Part shown: positions 7,745 to 13,778 of the stretch, piece by piece
Layout: every line of letters starts with the position of its first letter
Numbering within the stretch: position 1 is the first letter of the stretch
From: JACTOJ01 sp032335695
GTDB lineage: Bacteria > Bacillota > Clostridia > Clostridiales > Clostridiaceae
Direction of reading: 5' to 3'
Assembly (NCBI RefSeq): GCF_032335695.1
Contig: NZ_JACTOJ010000042.1
Coordinates: 1 to 20,113 of the forward strand
Length of the DNA stretch: 20,113 nt
Notes under the pieces: generated by a model
The model's input: the letters and a program-made list of their open reading frames with translations, nothing else
What the model was told of the DNA's origin: nothing
The model's database searches: none
Made by a program: the position numbers and the translations under genes

Positions 7745-7817
7745 TTTTAAAACATAGCCTTGTCATATAGTTTAACCCGTAACTCTAACCCTAACCAAAG
7801 TTTTCTAAAACATAGCT
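7745..7817 (-). repeat. two direct copies of the GGCTATGTTTTAAAA motif in the mnmE leader
   Basis: On the minus strand, GGCTATGTTTTAAAA (7745-7759) lies just upstream of the mnmE ribosome-binding site. AGCTATGTTTTAGAA (7803-7817) lies 58 bp further upstream in the same orientation, next to the jag terminator. The first is identical to both arms of the 79-190 element; the second differs at two positions. Between them is a telomere-like GGTTAGGGTTAGAGTTAC run. Confidence 0.65.
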
Positions 7818-7848
7818 AATTAAAAAGAAAGCCCTTTTAGGCTTTCTT
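7818..7848 (-). terminator. intrinsic terminator overlapping the jag stop codon
   Basis: AAGAAAGCC (7825-7833) pairs with GGCTTTCTT (7840-7848), a perfect 9-bp stem with a 6-nt loop. A T run follows on the minus strand. The stop codon of jag (7837-7839) is in the loop, so the last four codons of jag form one arm. It should end the rpmH-jag transcript and separate it from mnmE. Confidence 0.88.
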
Positions 7849-8463
7849 CAAATCTACCACTACTCTCCTATATGGTTCGTCCCCTTCACTTGTGGTATCT
7901 ACGTAAGGATTATTTTGGAGAGTTGAATGTATAATTCTTCTTTCATATGGATTCATAGGCTCAAGCCTAAAGCTTCTGCCTGTCTTTCTAACCCTATATG
8001 CTGTTTTTTCTGCTAGTCTTTTCAGCGTATCCTCTCGTTTTGCTCTATAGTTTTCTATATCCAGCAAGACTCTTATATACTCATTTTCATGATTTTTATT
8101 AACCACTAGACTAGTTAAATACTGCAGAGAATCCAAAGTTTCTCCTCTATAGCCTATAATAACTCCCATATCTGGTCCAGACAAATTAATTTTTAAGGTT
8201 CTGTTTTCTTCCTTAATATTTATATCTGCCGTTATTGACATCTTATCTAAAACTTCTTGTATAAAGTTTTTAGCCATATCTGCAAAGCTATCTTTTATTG
8301 TTACTTTAATTTTAGCAGGCTTAGCTCCAATTATTTTAAATAACCCCTTGCTTCCCTCTTCAATTATATCTACTTCAATCTTATCTTCAGTTAGGTTAAG
8401 TTCTAAAAGAGCATTTTTTACAGCTTCCTCAACTGTCTTACCAGTCATTTCAATACTTTTCAT
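7837..8463 (-). CDS. jag: RNA-binding protein Jag (KhpB/EloR)
   Basis: A 208-residue protein with three domains: Jag_N (about 1-52), a KH domain (about 60-137) with the GXXG loop GYRG at 104-107, and a C-terminal R3H domain (about 140-206) with Arg175-x3-His179 in the run RRIIHS. KhpB/EloR pairs with KhpA to bind RNA, and in streptococci it controls cell elongation and division under StkP. It almost always follows yidC, as here (35-nt spacer). The ribosome-binding site is AAGGTGGGTG with rather long spacing. The final codons fold into the transcription terminator. Confidence 0.95.
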   Translation of the reverse strand: MKSIEMTGKTVEEAVKNALLELNLTEDKIEVDIIEEGSKGLFKIIGAKPAKIKVTIKDSFADMAKNFIQEVLDKMSITADINIKEENRTLKINLSGPDMGVIIGYRGETLDSLQYLTSLVVNKNHENEYIRVLLDIENYRAKREDTLKRLAEKTAYRVRKTGRSFRLEPMNPYERRIIHSTLQNNPYVDTTSEGDEPYRRVVVDLKKA

Positions 8464-8498
8464 ACCCTATGCACCCACCTTATAAATGATAAAAGTTG

Positions 8499-9239
8499 TT
8501 ACTTTCTCTTCTTATTATTTTTATTGTTTGGATTCAGCTTTTTACCTTGAAGCTTATCAGTGGCAGTTTCCGCTTCTACAGTCTTTTTAGCCCCGCCTAT
8601 ATATCCCATCTTCTTCATAAAAAGATTCTGGAGTAATTGAAAAAATCCGTTTGCTACCCAGTAAACGCCAAGTCCAGATTGTACAGTGTAAGTTATGTAT
8701 CCTGTGAATACTGTCATGAATATATTAGTTGTTTTCATAGTTTTTGCCTGAGTCTCTTCCATATTGTTCATGGTTATTGACATAGATACATAAGATATTA
8801 TTGCTGATAAAACAGCGAGAGTCACATTATGTGCTTTTCCCAAATCAGGTATTATAAATGTAAAGGACAGTCCATTTAAATCTAAATGTCTTATAATAGC
8901 ATACATAGCTGCAAAAACAGGCCAAATAAGAATAAGTGGTAAGCAGCCTCCAAAAGGATTAGCTCCTGACTCCTTGTAAAGCTTAGACATCTCCATTTGA
9001 GCTTTTTGAGGATCATTTTTATACTTAGTTTGGATTTCTTTCATTTTAGGCTGAATTTCCTGCATTTTAGCAGTTGATTTAGTTTGTTTGATAAAAACAG
9101 GTAATAATATTGTTTTTATAATTGCTGTAAATAATATTATTGTAAATCCGTAGGAATATCCTCTATCACTAATAAATATTTTTACAAAAGAATGAACATA
9201 TTCAAATAATGTGGTTAAAAAGTTTGTTATGTATTGCAC
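8499..9239 (-). CDS. yidC: membrane protein insertase YidC (SpoIIIJ/OxaA type)
   Basis: A 246-residue short Gram-positive YidC that inserts proteins into the cytoplasmic membrane, alone or with SecYEG. The start is taken as GTG at 9239, because GGAGG lies 8 nt upstream. The frame extends further only by overlapping yidD. Hydrophobic segments are near residues 30-48, 99-118, 134-156 and 170-200. The loop KQTKSTAKMQEIQPKMKEIQTKYK and the NPFGGCLPLILIWPVFAAMY signature are typical. The tail after about 215 is lysine/asparagine rich and probably contacts ribosomes. No lipoprotein signal peptide with a lipobox cysteine is seen at the N-terminus, unlike B. subtilis SpoIIIJ. The position usually held by the groove arginine reads AIIKTILLP, that is, lysine. 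Confidence 0.95.
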   Translation of the reverse strand: MQYITNFLTTLFEYVHSFVKIFISDRGYSYGFTIILFTAIIKTILLPVFIKQTKSTAKMQEIQPKMKEIQTKYKNDPQKAQMEMSKLYKESGANPFGGCLPLILIWPVFAAMYAIIRHLDLNGLSFTFIIPDLGKAHNVTLAVLSAIISYVSMSITMNNMEETQAKTMKTTNIFMTVFTGYITYTVQSGLGVYWVANGFFQLLQNLFMKKMGYIGGAKKTVEAETATDKLQGKKLNPNNKNNKKRK

Positions 9240-9258
9240 TCCTTTTACCTCCTGATTT

Positions 9259-9468
9259 TTATTTAACGGGATCGTATCCTCCGTCATTAAAAGGATGACA
9301 TTTCAAAATTCTCCTAATTGCCATATACCCACCCTTTGCTGCTCCATACTTTTCTATAGCTTCAAGGGCATACTGAGAACACGTAGGGTAAAATCTACAG
9401 GACGGTCTTTTTAGAGGAGAAATTTTCTTTCTATAAAACTTAATTATTATTATTAGTAATTTTTTCAT
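9259..9468 (-). CDS. yidD: membrane protein insertion efficiency factor YidD
   Basis: A 69-residue YidD-family protein. The conserved core CRFYPTCSQYALEAIEKYG (24-42) is followed by KGGYMAIRRILKCHPFNDGGYDP. The N-terminus (MKKLLIIIIKFYRKKISP) is an amphipathic, membrane-associating segment. The family assists YidC-dependent insertion, and the gene lies between rnpA and yidC as usual. It overlaps the end of rnpA by 29 nt. Its own ribosome-binding site is weak (AAGG), so translational coupling to rnpA is likely. Confidence 0.95.
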   Translation of the reverse strand: MKKLLIIIIKFYRKKISPLKRPSCRFYPTCSQYALEAIEKYGAAKGGYMAIRRILKCHPFNDGGYDPVK

Positions 9469-9817
9469 TGTTATTAAGGCCTGCCTTTTTAAATAATTTT
9501 AGCATAGAATCTTTTATCTCACTATAACTTTTATCCTTAGCGGCTGTTCTAGCAACGAAAACCAAATCAAATCTTTTTTTAATATGATCACTGTTTAATC
9601 TATAACTTTCATATATAAGCCGCTTTACACGGCTTCTTATAACACTCTTTCCAACTTTTTTGCTTACTGATATCCCAACTCTATTTAAATCTATATTATT
9701 AGATACATTTCTATTATTTCTATAAATATAAAGCACCAACAATTCAGTAGAAAAAGATTTACCTCTCCTATAAACGGTTCTAAATTCTACATTTTTACGT
9801 AATCTTTCTTCTTTCAT
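9440..9817 (-). CDS. rnpA: ribonuclease P protein component
   Basis: A 125-residue protein subunit of RNase P, which with the catalytic RNA removes 5' leaders from pre-tRNAs. The N-terminus MKEERLRKNVEFRTVYRRGKSF is characteristic, and the central RNA-binding helix reads SKKVGKSVIRSRVKRLIYESYR (52-73). The usual RNR-x-KR motif appears here as RSRVKR (61-66), with Ser where Asn is common. The start at 9817 is chosen over an in-frame ATG at 9862 because the intervening codons come from the terminator-like hairpin after rpmH, and AAGGAG lies upstream of 9817 with 12-nt spacing. The basic C-terminus is shared with the start of yidD in another frame. Confidence 0.95.
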   Translation of the reverse strand: MKEERLRKNVEFRTVYRRGKSFSTELLVLYIYRNNRNVSNNIDLNRVGISVSKKVGKSVIRSRVKRLIYESYRLNSDHIKKRFDLVFVARTAAKDKSYSEIKDSMLKLFKKAGLNNNEKITNNNN

Positions 9818-9850
9818 TAGAATATCCGGCTCCTTTTTCCTGCAATTGCA

Positions 9851-9873
9851 GAAAAAGGCCACTTAAGCGGCCC
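9851..9873 (-). terminator. terminator/attenuator hairpin between rpmH and rnpA
   Basis: Directly after the rpmH stop, the minus strand reads GGCCGC-TTAA-GTGGCC followed by TTTTT. This is a 6-bp stem (one G-U pair) with a 4-nt loop and a U run. It would trim most transcripts after rpmH and let a fraction through to rnpA, fitting the very different amounts needed of L34 and RNase P protein. Confidence 0.75.
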
Positions 9874-10008
9874 TTATGCTGTCAATCTTTTTCTACCTTT
9901 TTGTCTTCTTCTCTTAAGAACGTTTCTTCCTGAAAGAGTACTCATTCTCTTTCTAAAGCCATGTTCTCTTTTTCTCTGCTTCTTTTTTGGCTGATATGTC
10001 ATGAACAT
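9874..10008 (-). CDS. rpmH: 50S ribosomal protein L34
   Basis: A 44-residue, very basic protein: MFMTYQPKKKQRKREHGFRK, then RMSTLSGRNVLKRRRQKGRK and RLTA. This is the complete L34 fold, including the conserved HGFRKRM and GR-x-VL-x-RRR-x-KGR motifs. L34 binds 23S rRNA and is the gene next to oriC in most bacteria. The ATG at 10008 has AAAGGGGGTG at 8-nt spacing. A second ATG two codons in is possible but sits too far from it. It is the first gene of the rpmH-rnpA-yidD-yidC-jag cluster, is driven by a perfect consensus promoter at 10086-10114, and is followed at once by an attenuator-like hairpin. Confidence 0.98.
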   Translation of the reverse strand: MFMTYQPKKKQRKREHGFRKRMSTLSGRNVLKRRRQKGRKRLTA

Positions 10009-10085
10009 AAATACTGCACCCCCTTTATAGCTGGTGTTTATAGCAATATACTTACTATCTTAATTAATTATAGTTTTACTTTATA

Positions 10086-10114
10086 ATTATATATGTACCC
10101 AATTTATATGTCAA
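10086..10114 (-). promoter_or_regulatory. consensus sigma-A promoter of rpmH
   Basis: On the minus strand a perfect TTGACA (10109-10114) is separated by exactly 17 nt from a perfect TATAAT (10086-10091). Transcription should start near 10079, giving a leader of about 70 nt. It is divergent from dnaA and lies beside the first DnaA-box-like element at 10126. Confidence 0.92.
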
Positions 10115-10125
10115 TATAATGATTC

Positions 10126-10477
10126 TGTTGATAATATTAATTATTTATTTCTTTTTTGTGGATAACTTCTTGAATACATACCTATGTTTTGTTATTATTA
10201 AGAATGAACTGTGAATTGTTTATAATTTTTAAAAGTTATCCACAGGTGTTGATAACTTTGTGCATAACTTGTTCAATATCTGAGTATTATTTTATATTTC
10301 AGTATTATTTTTACCGTATTTACTTGAATTAATCAGTATTTTTTACTGTTATTATTTTTTTTATGTTAATTGTGAATAACTTTTTACTTATTTTTTTTTC
10401 AAGAAAAATATCAACATGTGAATAATTTTGTTTTCTTTTGTCAACAAATCATAAAGTAGATATATTCTTGTTGATAA
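10126..10477. other. oriC: oriC upstream subregion: DnaA-box cluster
   Basis: Five matches to TTATNCACA: 10157-10165 (minus), 10236-10244 (plus, perfect TTATCCACA), 10259-10267 (minus, TTATGCACA), 10371-10379 (minus, TTATTCACA) and 10417-10425 (minus, TTATTCACA). The first is also a perfect TTATCCACA on its strand. Three one-mismatch boxes (TTATCAACA on the minus strand) lie at 10126-10134, 10247-10255 and 10469-10477. The tight trio 10236-10267 is the densest part. The remaining bases between rpmH and dnaA are T-rich with no coding signal. With the dnaA-dnaN cluster this makes a bipartite origin like that of B. subtilis. Confidence 0.92.
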
Positions 10478-10544
10478 CTTTGTTTATTATTTTTTTAATA
10501 ATTTTTTCATCAAAGGTTTTTAGTAAGCTTTTTATCAAGTTAAC

Positions 10545-10574
10545 TTCAAATTTTTGTATTTATATCTATATAAT
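10545..10574 (+). promoter_or_regulatory. probable dnaA promoter
   Basis: TATAAT (10569-10574) with TTCAAA (10545-10550) 18 nt upstream. The distance to the dnaA ATG is about 30 nt, leaving just room for the GGAGG site. The DnaA boxes upstream suggest autoregulation. The -35 matches only four of six positions. Confidence 0.5.
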
Positions 10575-10603
10575 ATTATTTAGTTTAGACTGGAGGATAA
10601 GGG

Positions 10604-11947
10604 ATGAGCGCCCAATTATATGAACTATGGGAAAAAACATTAAATATAATTAAAGGCGAGCTTACAGAAGTAAGTTTTAATACTTGGATAAAGAGTGCAG
10701 TTCCTCTAAGTATTTCTGAAGATACTTTAAAATTAGGTGTACCTAATGATTTTACTAAGGAAATTTTAGACACTCGCTACAAGGATTTATTAAAAAATGC
10801 CATAAAATTAATTGCATCTAAGGACTACCTCATAGAATTTTCAATTATATCAGAAGAAACAGCTGAGGTAGAAGAAAAAGAGAGTACACCTAAAAAAAAT
10901 ATACAAGTTACTGATGAGATGACCGCAACTTTAAACCCTAAGTACACCTTTAATTCTTTTGTTATAGGTAATAGCAATAGGTTTGCTCATGCTGCATCGC
11001 TGGCTGTAGCCGAATCTCCAGCAAAAGCATACAACCCTCTTTTTATTTATGGAGGAGTGGGACTTGGAAAAACTCATCTAATGCACGCTATAGGCCATTA
11101 TGTATTACAAAACAATAAGAACGCCAAAGTAGTGTATGTTTCATCCGAAAAATTTACCAACGAATTAATAAATTCTATTAAAGACGATAAAAATGTGGAA
11201 TTTAGAAATAAATATAGAAATGTGGATATACTTCTAATTGATGATATTCAATTTATAGCTGGAAAAGAAAGAACTCAGGAAGAATTTTTCCATACATTTA
11301 ATGCGCTTCATGAGGCAAATAAACAAATTATTTTATCTAGTGATAGGCCTCCAAAAGAAATTCCTACATTAGAAGATAGACTTAGATCTCGTTTTGAATG
11401 GGGACTTATAGCTGATATCCAGCCTCCAGATTTCGAAACAAGAATAGCTATATTAAAAAAGAAAGCAGATGTAGAAAAATTAAATATTCCTAATGAAGTT
11501 ATGGTTTATATAGCTTCAAAAATAAAATCAAATATCAGAGAATTAGAAGGTGCTCTCATTAGAATTGTAGCTTACTCTTCTCTTACAAATAAGGAGATAA
11601 GCGTAGATCTTGCATCTGAAGCGCTTAAGGACATAATATCAAATAAGCAATCTAAACACATAACTATAGATCTTATACAAGACATAGTATCAAGCTATTA
11701 TAATCTTAAGATAGATGATTTTAAGTCTCAAAGACGTACTAGAAATGTAGCATTTCCTAGACAAATAGCTATGTATTTAAGTAGAAAACTTACAGATATG
11801 TCCCTTCCTAAAATAGGCGAGGAGTTCGGAGGAAGAGATCATACTACGGTTATACATGCCTACGAGAAAATATCTGATAGTCTTCAAAGTGATGAAGCAC
11901 TTCAAAATGCTATAAATGATTTGACCAAAAAAATTACTCAAAAATAA
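10604..11947 (+). CDS. dnaA: chromosomal replication initiator protein DnaA
   Basis: A 447-residue AAA+ initiator that binds DnaA boxes, forms an ATP-dependent filament on the origin and loads the helicase. Domain I is about 1-75 (LYELWEKTL, SFNTWI). A short acidic linker (about 80-108) follows. The AAA+ domain III (about 110-325) has Walker A GGVGLGKTH (150-158), Walker B LLIDDIQF (210-217) and the arginine-finger region LRSRFEWG (260-267). Domain IV carries the DNA-binding signature GGRDHTTVIHAYEKI (409-423). The ATG has GGAGG at 7-nt spacing. It is flanked on both sides by DnaA boxes, which probably repress its own transcription. Confidence 0.99.
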   Translation: MSAQLYELWEKTLNIIKGELTEVSFNTWIKSAVPLSISEDTLKLGVPNDFTKEILDTRYKDLLKNAIKLIASKDYLIEFSIISEETAEVEEKESTPKKNIQVTDEMTATLNPKYTFNSFVIGNSNRFAHAASLAVAESPAKAYNPLFIYGGVGLGKTHLMHAIGHYVLQNNKNAKVVYVSSEKFTNELINSIKDDKNVEFRNKYRNVDILLIDDIQFIAGKERTQEEFFHTFNALHEANKQIILSSDRPPKEIPTLEDRLRSRFEWGLIADIQPPDFETRIAILKKKADVEKLNIPNEVMVYIASKIKSNIRELEGALIRIVAYSSLTNKEISVDLASEALKDIISNKQSKHITIDLIQDIVSSYYNLKIDDFKSQRRTRNVAFPRQIAMYLSRKLTDMSLPKIGEEFGGRDHTTVIHAYEKISDSLQSDEALQNAINDLTKKITQK

Positions 11948-11980
11948 TTAACATTTGTTTTTAATATACTTGTGTATATA

Positions 11981-12111
11981 TGTGGATAAAAAATATGTGC
12001 TTTTTTTTAAAAACTAACTGTGGATAAGTTTTCTGATTTATTATTACCTTATCCACAATTATTTTTGCTCTAATTTTATTGTTTTTTAAGGCTTTAAGAT
12101 ACTTATCCACA
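11981..12111. other. oriC: oriC downstream subregion: four perfect DnaA boxes
   Basis: Perfect TTATCCACA boxes lie at 11981-11989 (minus), 12019-12027 (minus), 12049-12057 (plus) and 12103-12111 (plus). The middle two form an inverted pair (TGTGGATAAG and CTTATCCACA). The last box is followed after 12 nt by the DnaA-trio tract. This is the side of a bipartite Firmicute origin where unwinding occurs. Confidence 0.95.
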
Positions 12112-12123
12112 TAATCACATCAC

Positions 12124-12141
12124 TTATTACTATTACTACTA
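12124..12141 (+). other. DnaA-trio origin unwinding element
   Basis: The plus strand reads TTA TTA CTA TTA CTA CTA. The lower strand, read 3' to 5' away from the box at 12103-12111, is therefore AAT AAT GAT AAT GAT GAT, six consecutive trios. This matches the known DnaA-trio motif on which a DnaA filament extends to melt DNA. An AT-only stretch (12141-12155) follows as the likely unwinding site. Confidence 0.88.
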
Positions 12142-12223
12142 ATTATTTTATTTACCTAATCTTCTATTACAGATAGTAGATTGTTTATAAAGATATCAAC
12201 ATATTTTATCAGGAGGTACCCTT

Positions 12224-13330
12224 ATGAAATTTTTATGTAAAAAAAATATACTTCAAGATGCTATATCTGTAGCACAAAAAGCTGTAACAGGAAAATCTAC
12301 ACTACCAGTTCTTGAAGGACTTTTTTTAAGTGCGATGAATGATAGCATAACTTTTATAGGTTCAGATACAGATTTAAGTATAGAAACCAAATGTGCAGCT
12401 GAGGTTATAGAATCCGGAGCAATAGTAGTTGATGCAAAGCTTTTTGGAGAAATAATAAGAAAACTTCCCAATGACGATGTAGAAATATCTACTTTAGAGA
12501 ACAATACCTTACAAATATCCTGCCAAAAATCAAAATTTACTCTAATGCATATGAATGCTAATGATTACCCTACAATTCCAGAAATAGAAGATGAAAACAA
12601 TGTATTCAATGTTCCACAAGGAACTTTAAAAAATATGATAAAAGGTACTATTTTTGCTGTAGCGCAAGACGAAACTAGACCGATACTTACTGGAGTACTT
12701 TTTGAAGTAAAAAATAACAAATTGAATATGGTAGCTCTAGATGGTTTTAGACTAGCACTTAGAAGTGAATATATAGAGAGTGAACAAGAGATAAAAGTAG
12801 TAATACCAGGAAAAACTTTAAATGAAATATCTAAAATATTAGATGACAATCAAGAAAATGTAAGTATTACTTTTTCAAGAAATCATATTTTAATAACTAT
12901 AAATGAGACAAAAGTAATATCTAGGCTTTTAGAAGGAGAATATATAAATTATAATTCAATAATTCCTGAAGAATTCAATTTGAAAATAACAGCAAAACGA
13001 TCTGAACTTTTAAATTGTATCGAAAGAGCTTCCCTCATGGCTAAGGAAGGTAATACTAATCTTATAAAATTAAATATAGAAGAAGATAATCTTATAATTA
13101 CATCAAATTCTCAATTGGGAAAGGTTAAAGAAGAGCTTTCTATAATTTTGCAAGGCCAACCTCTTCAAATTGCATTTAACTCAAAGTATATGATCGATGT
13201 GTTTAAAATAATGGAAGAGGAAGAAATAACCATGGAATTTAGCAGCGCAGTAAATCCATGCGTTGTAAAAAATAAGGAAGTTAATAATTGCACCTATCTG
13301 CTTTTACCTGTAAGGTTATTAAATAACTAG
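12224..13330 (+). CDS. dnaN: DNA polymerase III beta subunit (sliding clamp)
   Basis: A 368-residue beta clamp made of three similar domains (about 1-125, 128-245, 246-368). Recognisable stretches are MKFLCKKNILQDAISVAQKA at the N-terminus, the NDYPTIPEIE region near 110, VAQDETRPILTGVLF near 147 and the C-terminal CTYLLLPVRLLNN, which forms part of the protein-binding groove. It forms a ring dimer around DNA and tethers the polymerase. The ATG has AGGAGG at 7-nt spacing. A 276-nt origin segment separates it from dnaA. Transcription may come partly from the dnaA promoter; no separate promoter was convincing. Confidence 0.99.
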   Translation: MKFLCKKNILQDAISVAQKAVTGKSTLPVLEGLFLSAMNDSITFIGSDTDLSIETKCAAEVIESGAIVVDAKLFGEIIRKLPNDDVEISTLENNTLQISCQKSKFTLMHMNANDYPTIPEIEDENNVFNVPQGTLKNMIKGTIFAVAQDETRPILTGVLFEVKNNKLNMVALDGFRLALRSEYIESEQEIKVVIPGKTLNEISKILDDNQENVSITFSRNHILITINETKVISRLLEGEYINYNSIIPEEFNLKITAKRSELLNCIERASLMAKEGNTNLIKLNIEEDNLIITSNSQLGKVKEELSIILQGQPLQIAFNSKYMIDVFKIMEEEEITMEFSSAVNPCVVKNKEVNNCTYLLLPVRLLNN

Positions 13331-13351
13331 AGTATAATTTAAAAGAAAACA

Positions 13352-13396
13352 TGTATATTTATACAATATTGCTTTGTATAAATATACAGCAATATT
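13352..13396 (+). promoter_or_regulatory. interleaved inverted repeats in the yaaA leader
   Basis: TGTATATTTATACA (13352-13365) is a perfect inverted repeat of TGTATAAATATACA (13375-13388). AATATTGC (13365-13372), in the loop of the first pair, is a perfect inverted repeat of GCAATATT (13389-13396). The order A-B-A'-B' means the RNA can form a pseudoknot or choose between two hairpins. No T run follows, so it is not an intrinsic terminator. Confidence 0.7.
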
Positions 13397-13410
13397 AACT
13401 TGATTTACAT

Positions 13411-13443
13411 CCCTTTGAATGCATTTTAGTGTGCTTCAAGGGG
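13411..13443 (+). promoter_or_regulatory. hairpin upstream of yaaA
   Basis: CCCTTTGAA (13411-13419) pairs with TTCAAGGGG (13435-13443), with one G-U pair and a 3-bp continuation GCA/TGC beyond a bulged T. No T run follows, so it is more likely a leader structure or protein-binding site than a terminator. Confidence 0.55.
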
Positions 13444-13496
13444 TTTGCCAATAATTAGGGGAAACATTGATATTAAAAGAAAAGAGGTGTTGTTAT

Positions 13497-13712
13497 ATGA
13501 AAAATATAAAAGAAGTACAAATTGATACTGAATTTATAAAATTAGATTCATTTTTAAAATGGTGTGGAGAAGCATCTCTTGGTTCGGAAGCAAAGGCCTA
13601 TATCATGGACGGAGAGGTTAAAGTAAATGGAGAAACAGAAACAAGGAGAGGAAGAAAACTCAGAACTGGAGATACCATAGAATTTGATGAAAATTTTTAT
13701 AAAATTAAATGA
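13497..13712 (+). CDS. yaaA: S4-domain RNA-binding protein YaaA/RlbA
   Basis: A 71-residue protein that is a single S4 RNA-binding fold: FIKLDSFLKWCGEASLGSEA, then VKVNGETETRRGRKLRTGDT. It has the length and position (dnaN-yaaA-recF) of B. subtilis YaaA. The family is thought to bind ribosomal or other structured RNA; the exact target is not known from sequence. The start is the ATG at 13497, with AGAGGTG at 7-nt spacing. A TTG at 13467 in the same frame would place the ribosome-binding site inside the protein. A structured 166-nt leader precedes it. Confidence 0.93.
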   Translation: MKNIKEVQIDTEFIKLDSFLKWCGEASLGSEAKAYIMDGEVKVNGETETRRGRKLRTGDTIEFDENFYKIK

Positions 13713-13720
13713 AATTCATT

Positions 13721-13769
13721 TTTGTGATATAATATATATGTATGTACAAAATAAATAAGATATCACAAA
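13721..13769. promoter_or_regulatory. extended -10 promoter and dyad upstream of recF
   Basis: TGATATAAT (13725-13733) is a perfect extended -10 element (TG, one base, TATAAT). TTTGTGATAT (13721-13730) is a perfect inverted repeat of ATATCACAAA (13760-13769). The left arm overlaps the -10, and the right arm touches the recF ribosome-binding sequence AAAGGTG (13767-13773). It could be an operator dyad, or a hairpin in readthrough RNA that masks translation of recF. Confidence 0.6.
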
Positions 13770-13778
13770 GGTGCTTTT

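Noticed and set aside
10438..10623. Open frame of 61 codons on the plus strand overlapping the dnaA start
   Set aside because: It is phenylalanine/isoleucine-rich translation of T-rich origin DNA, crosses the dnaA promoter and ribosome-binding site, and has no recognisable motif.
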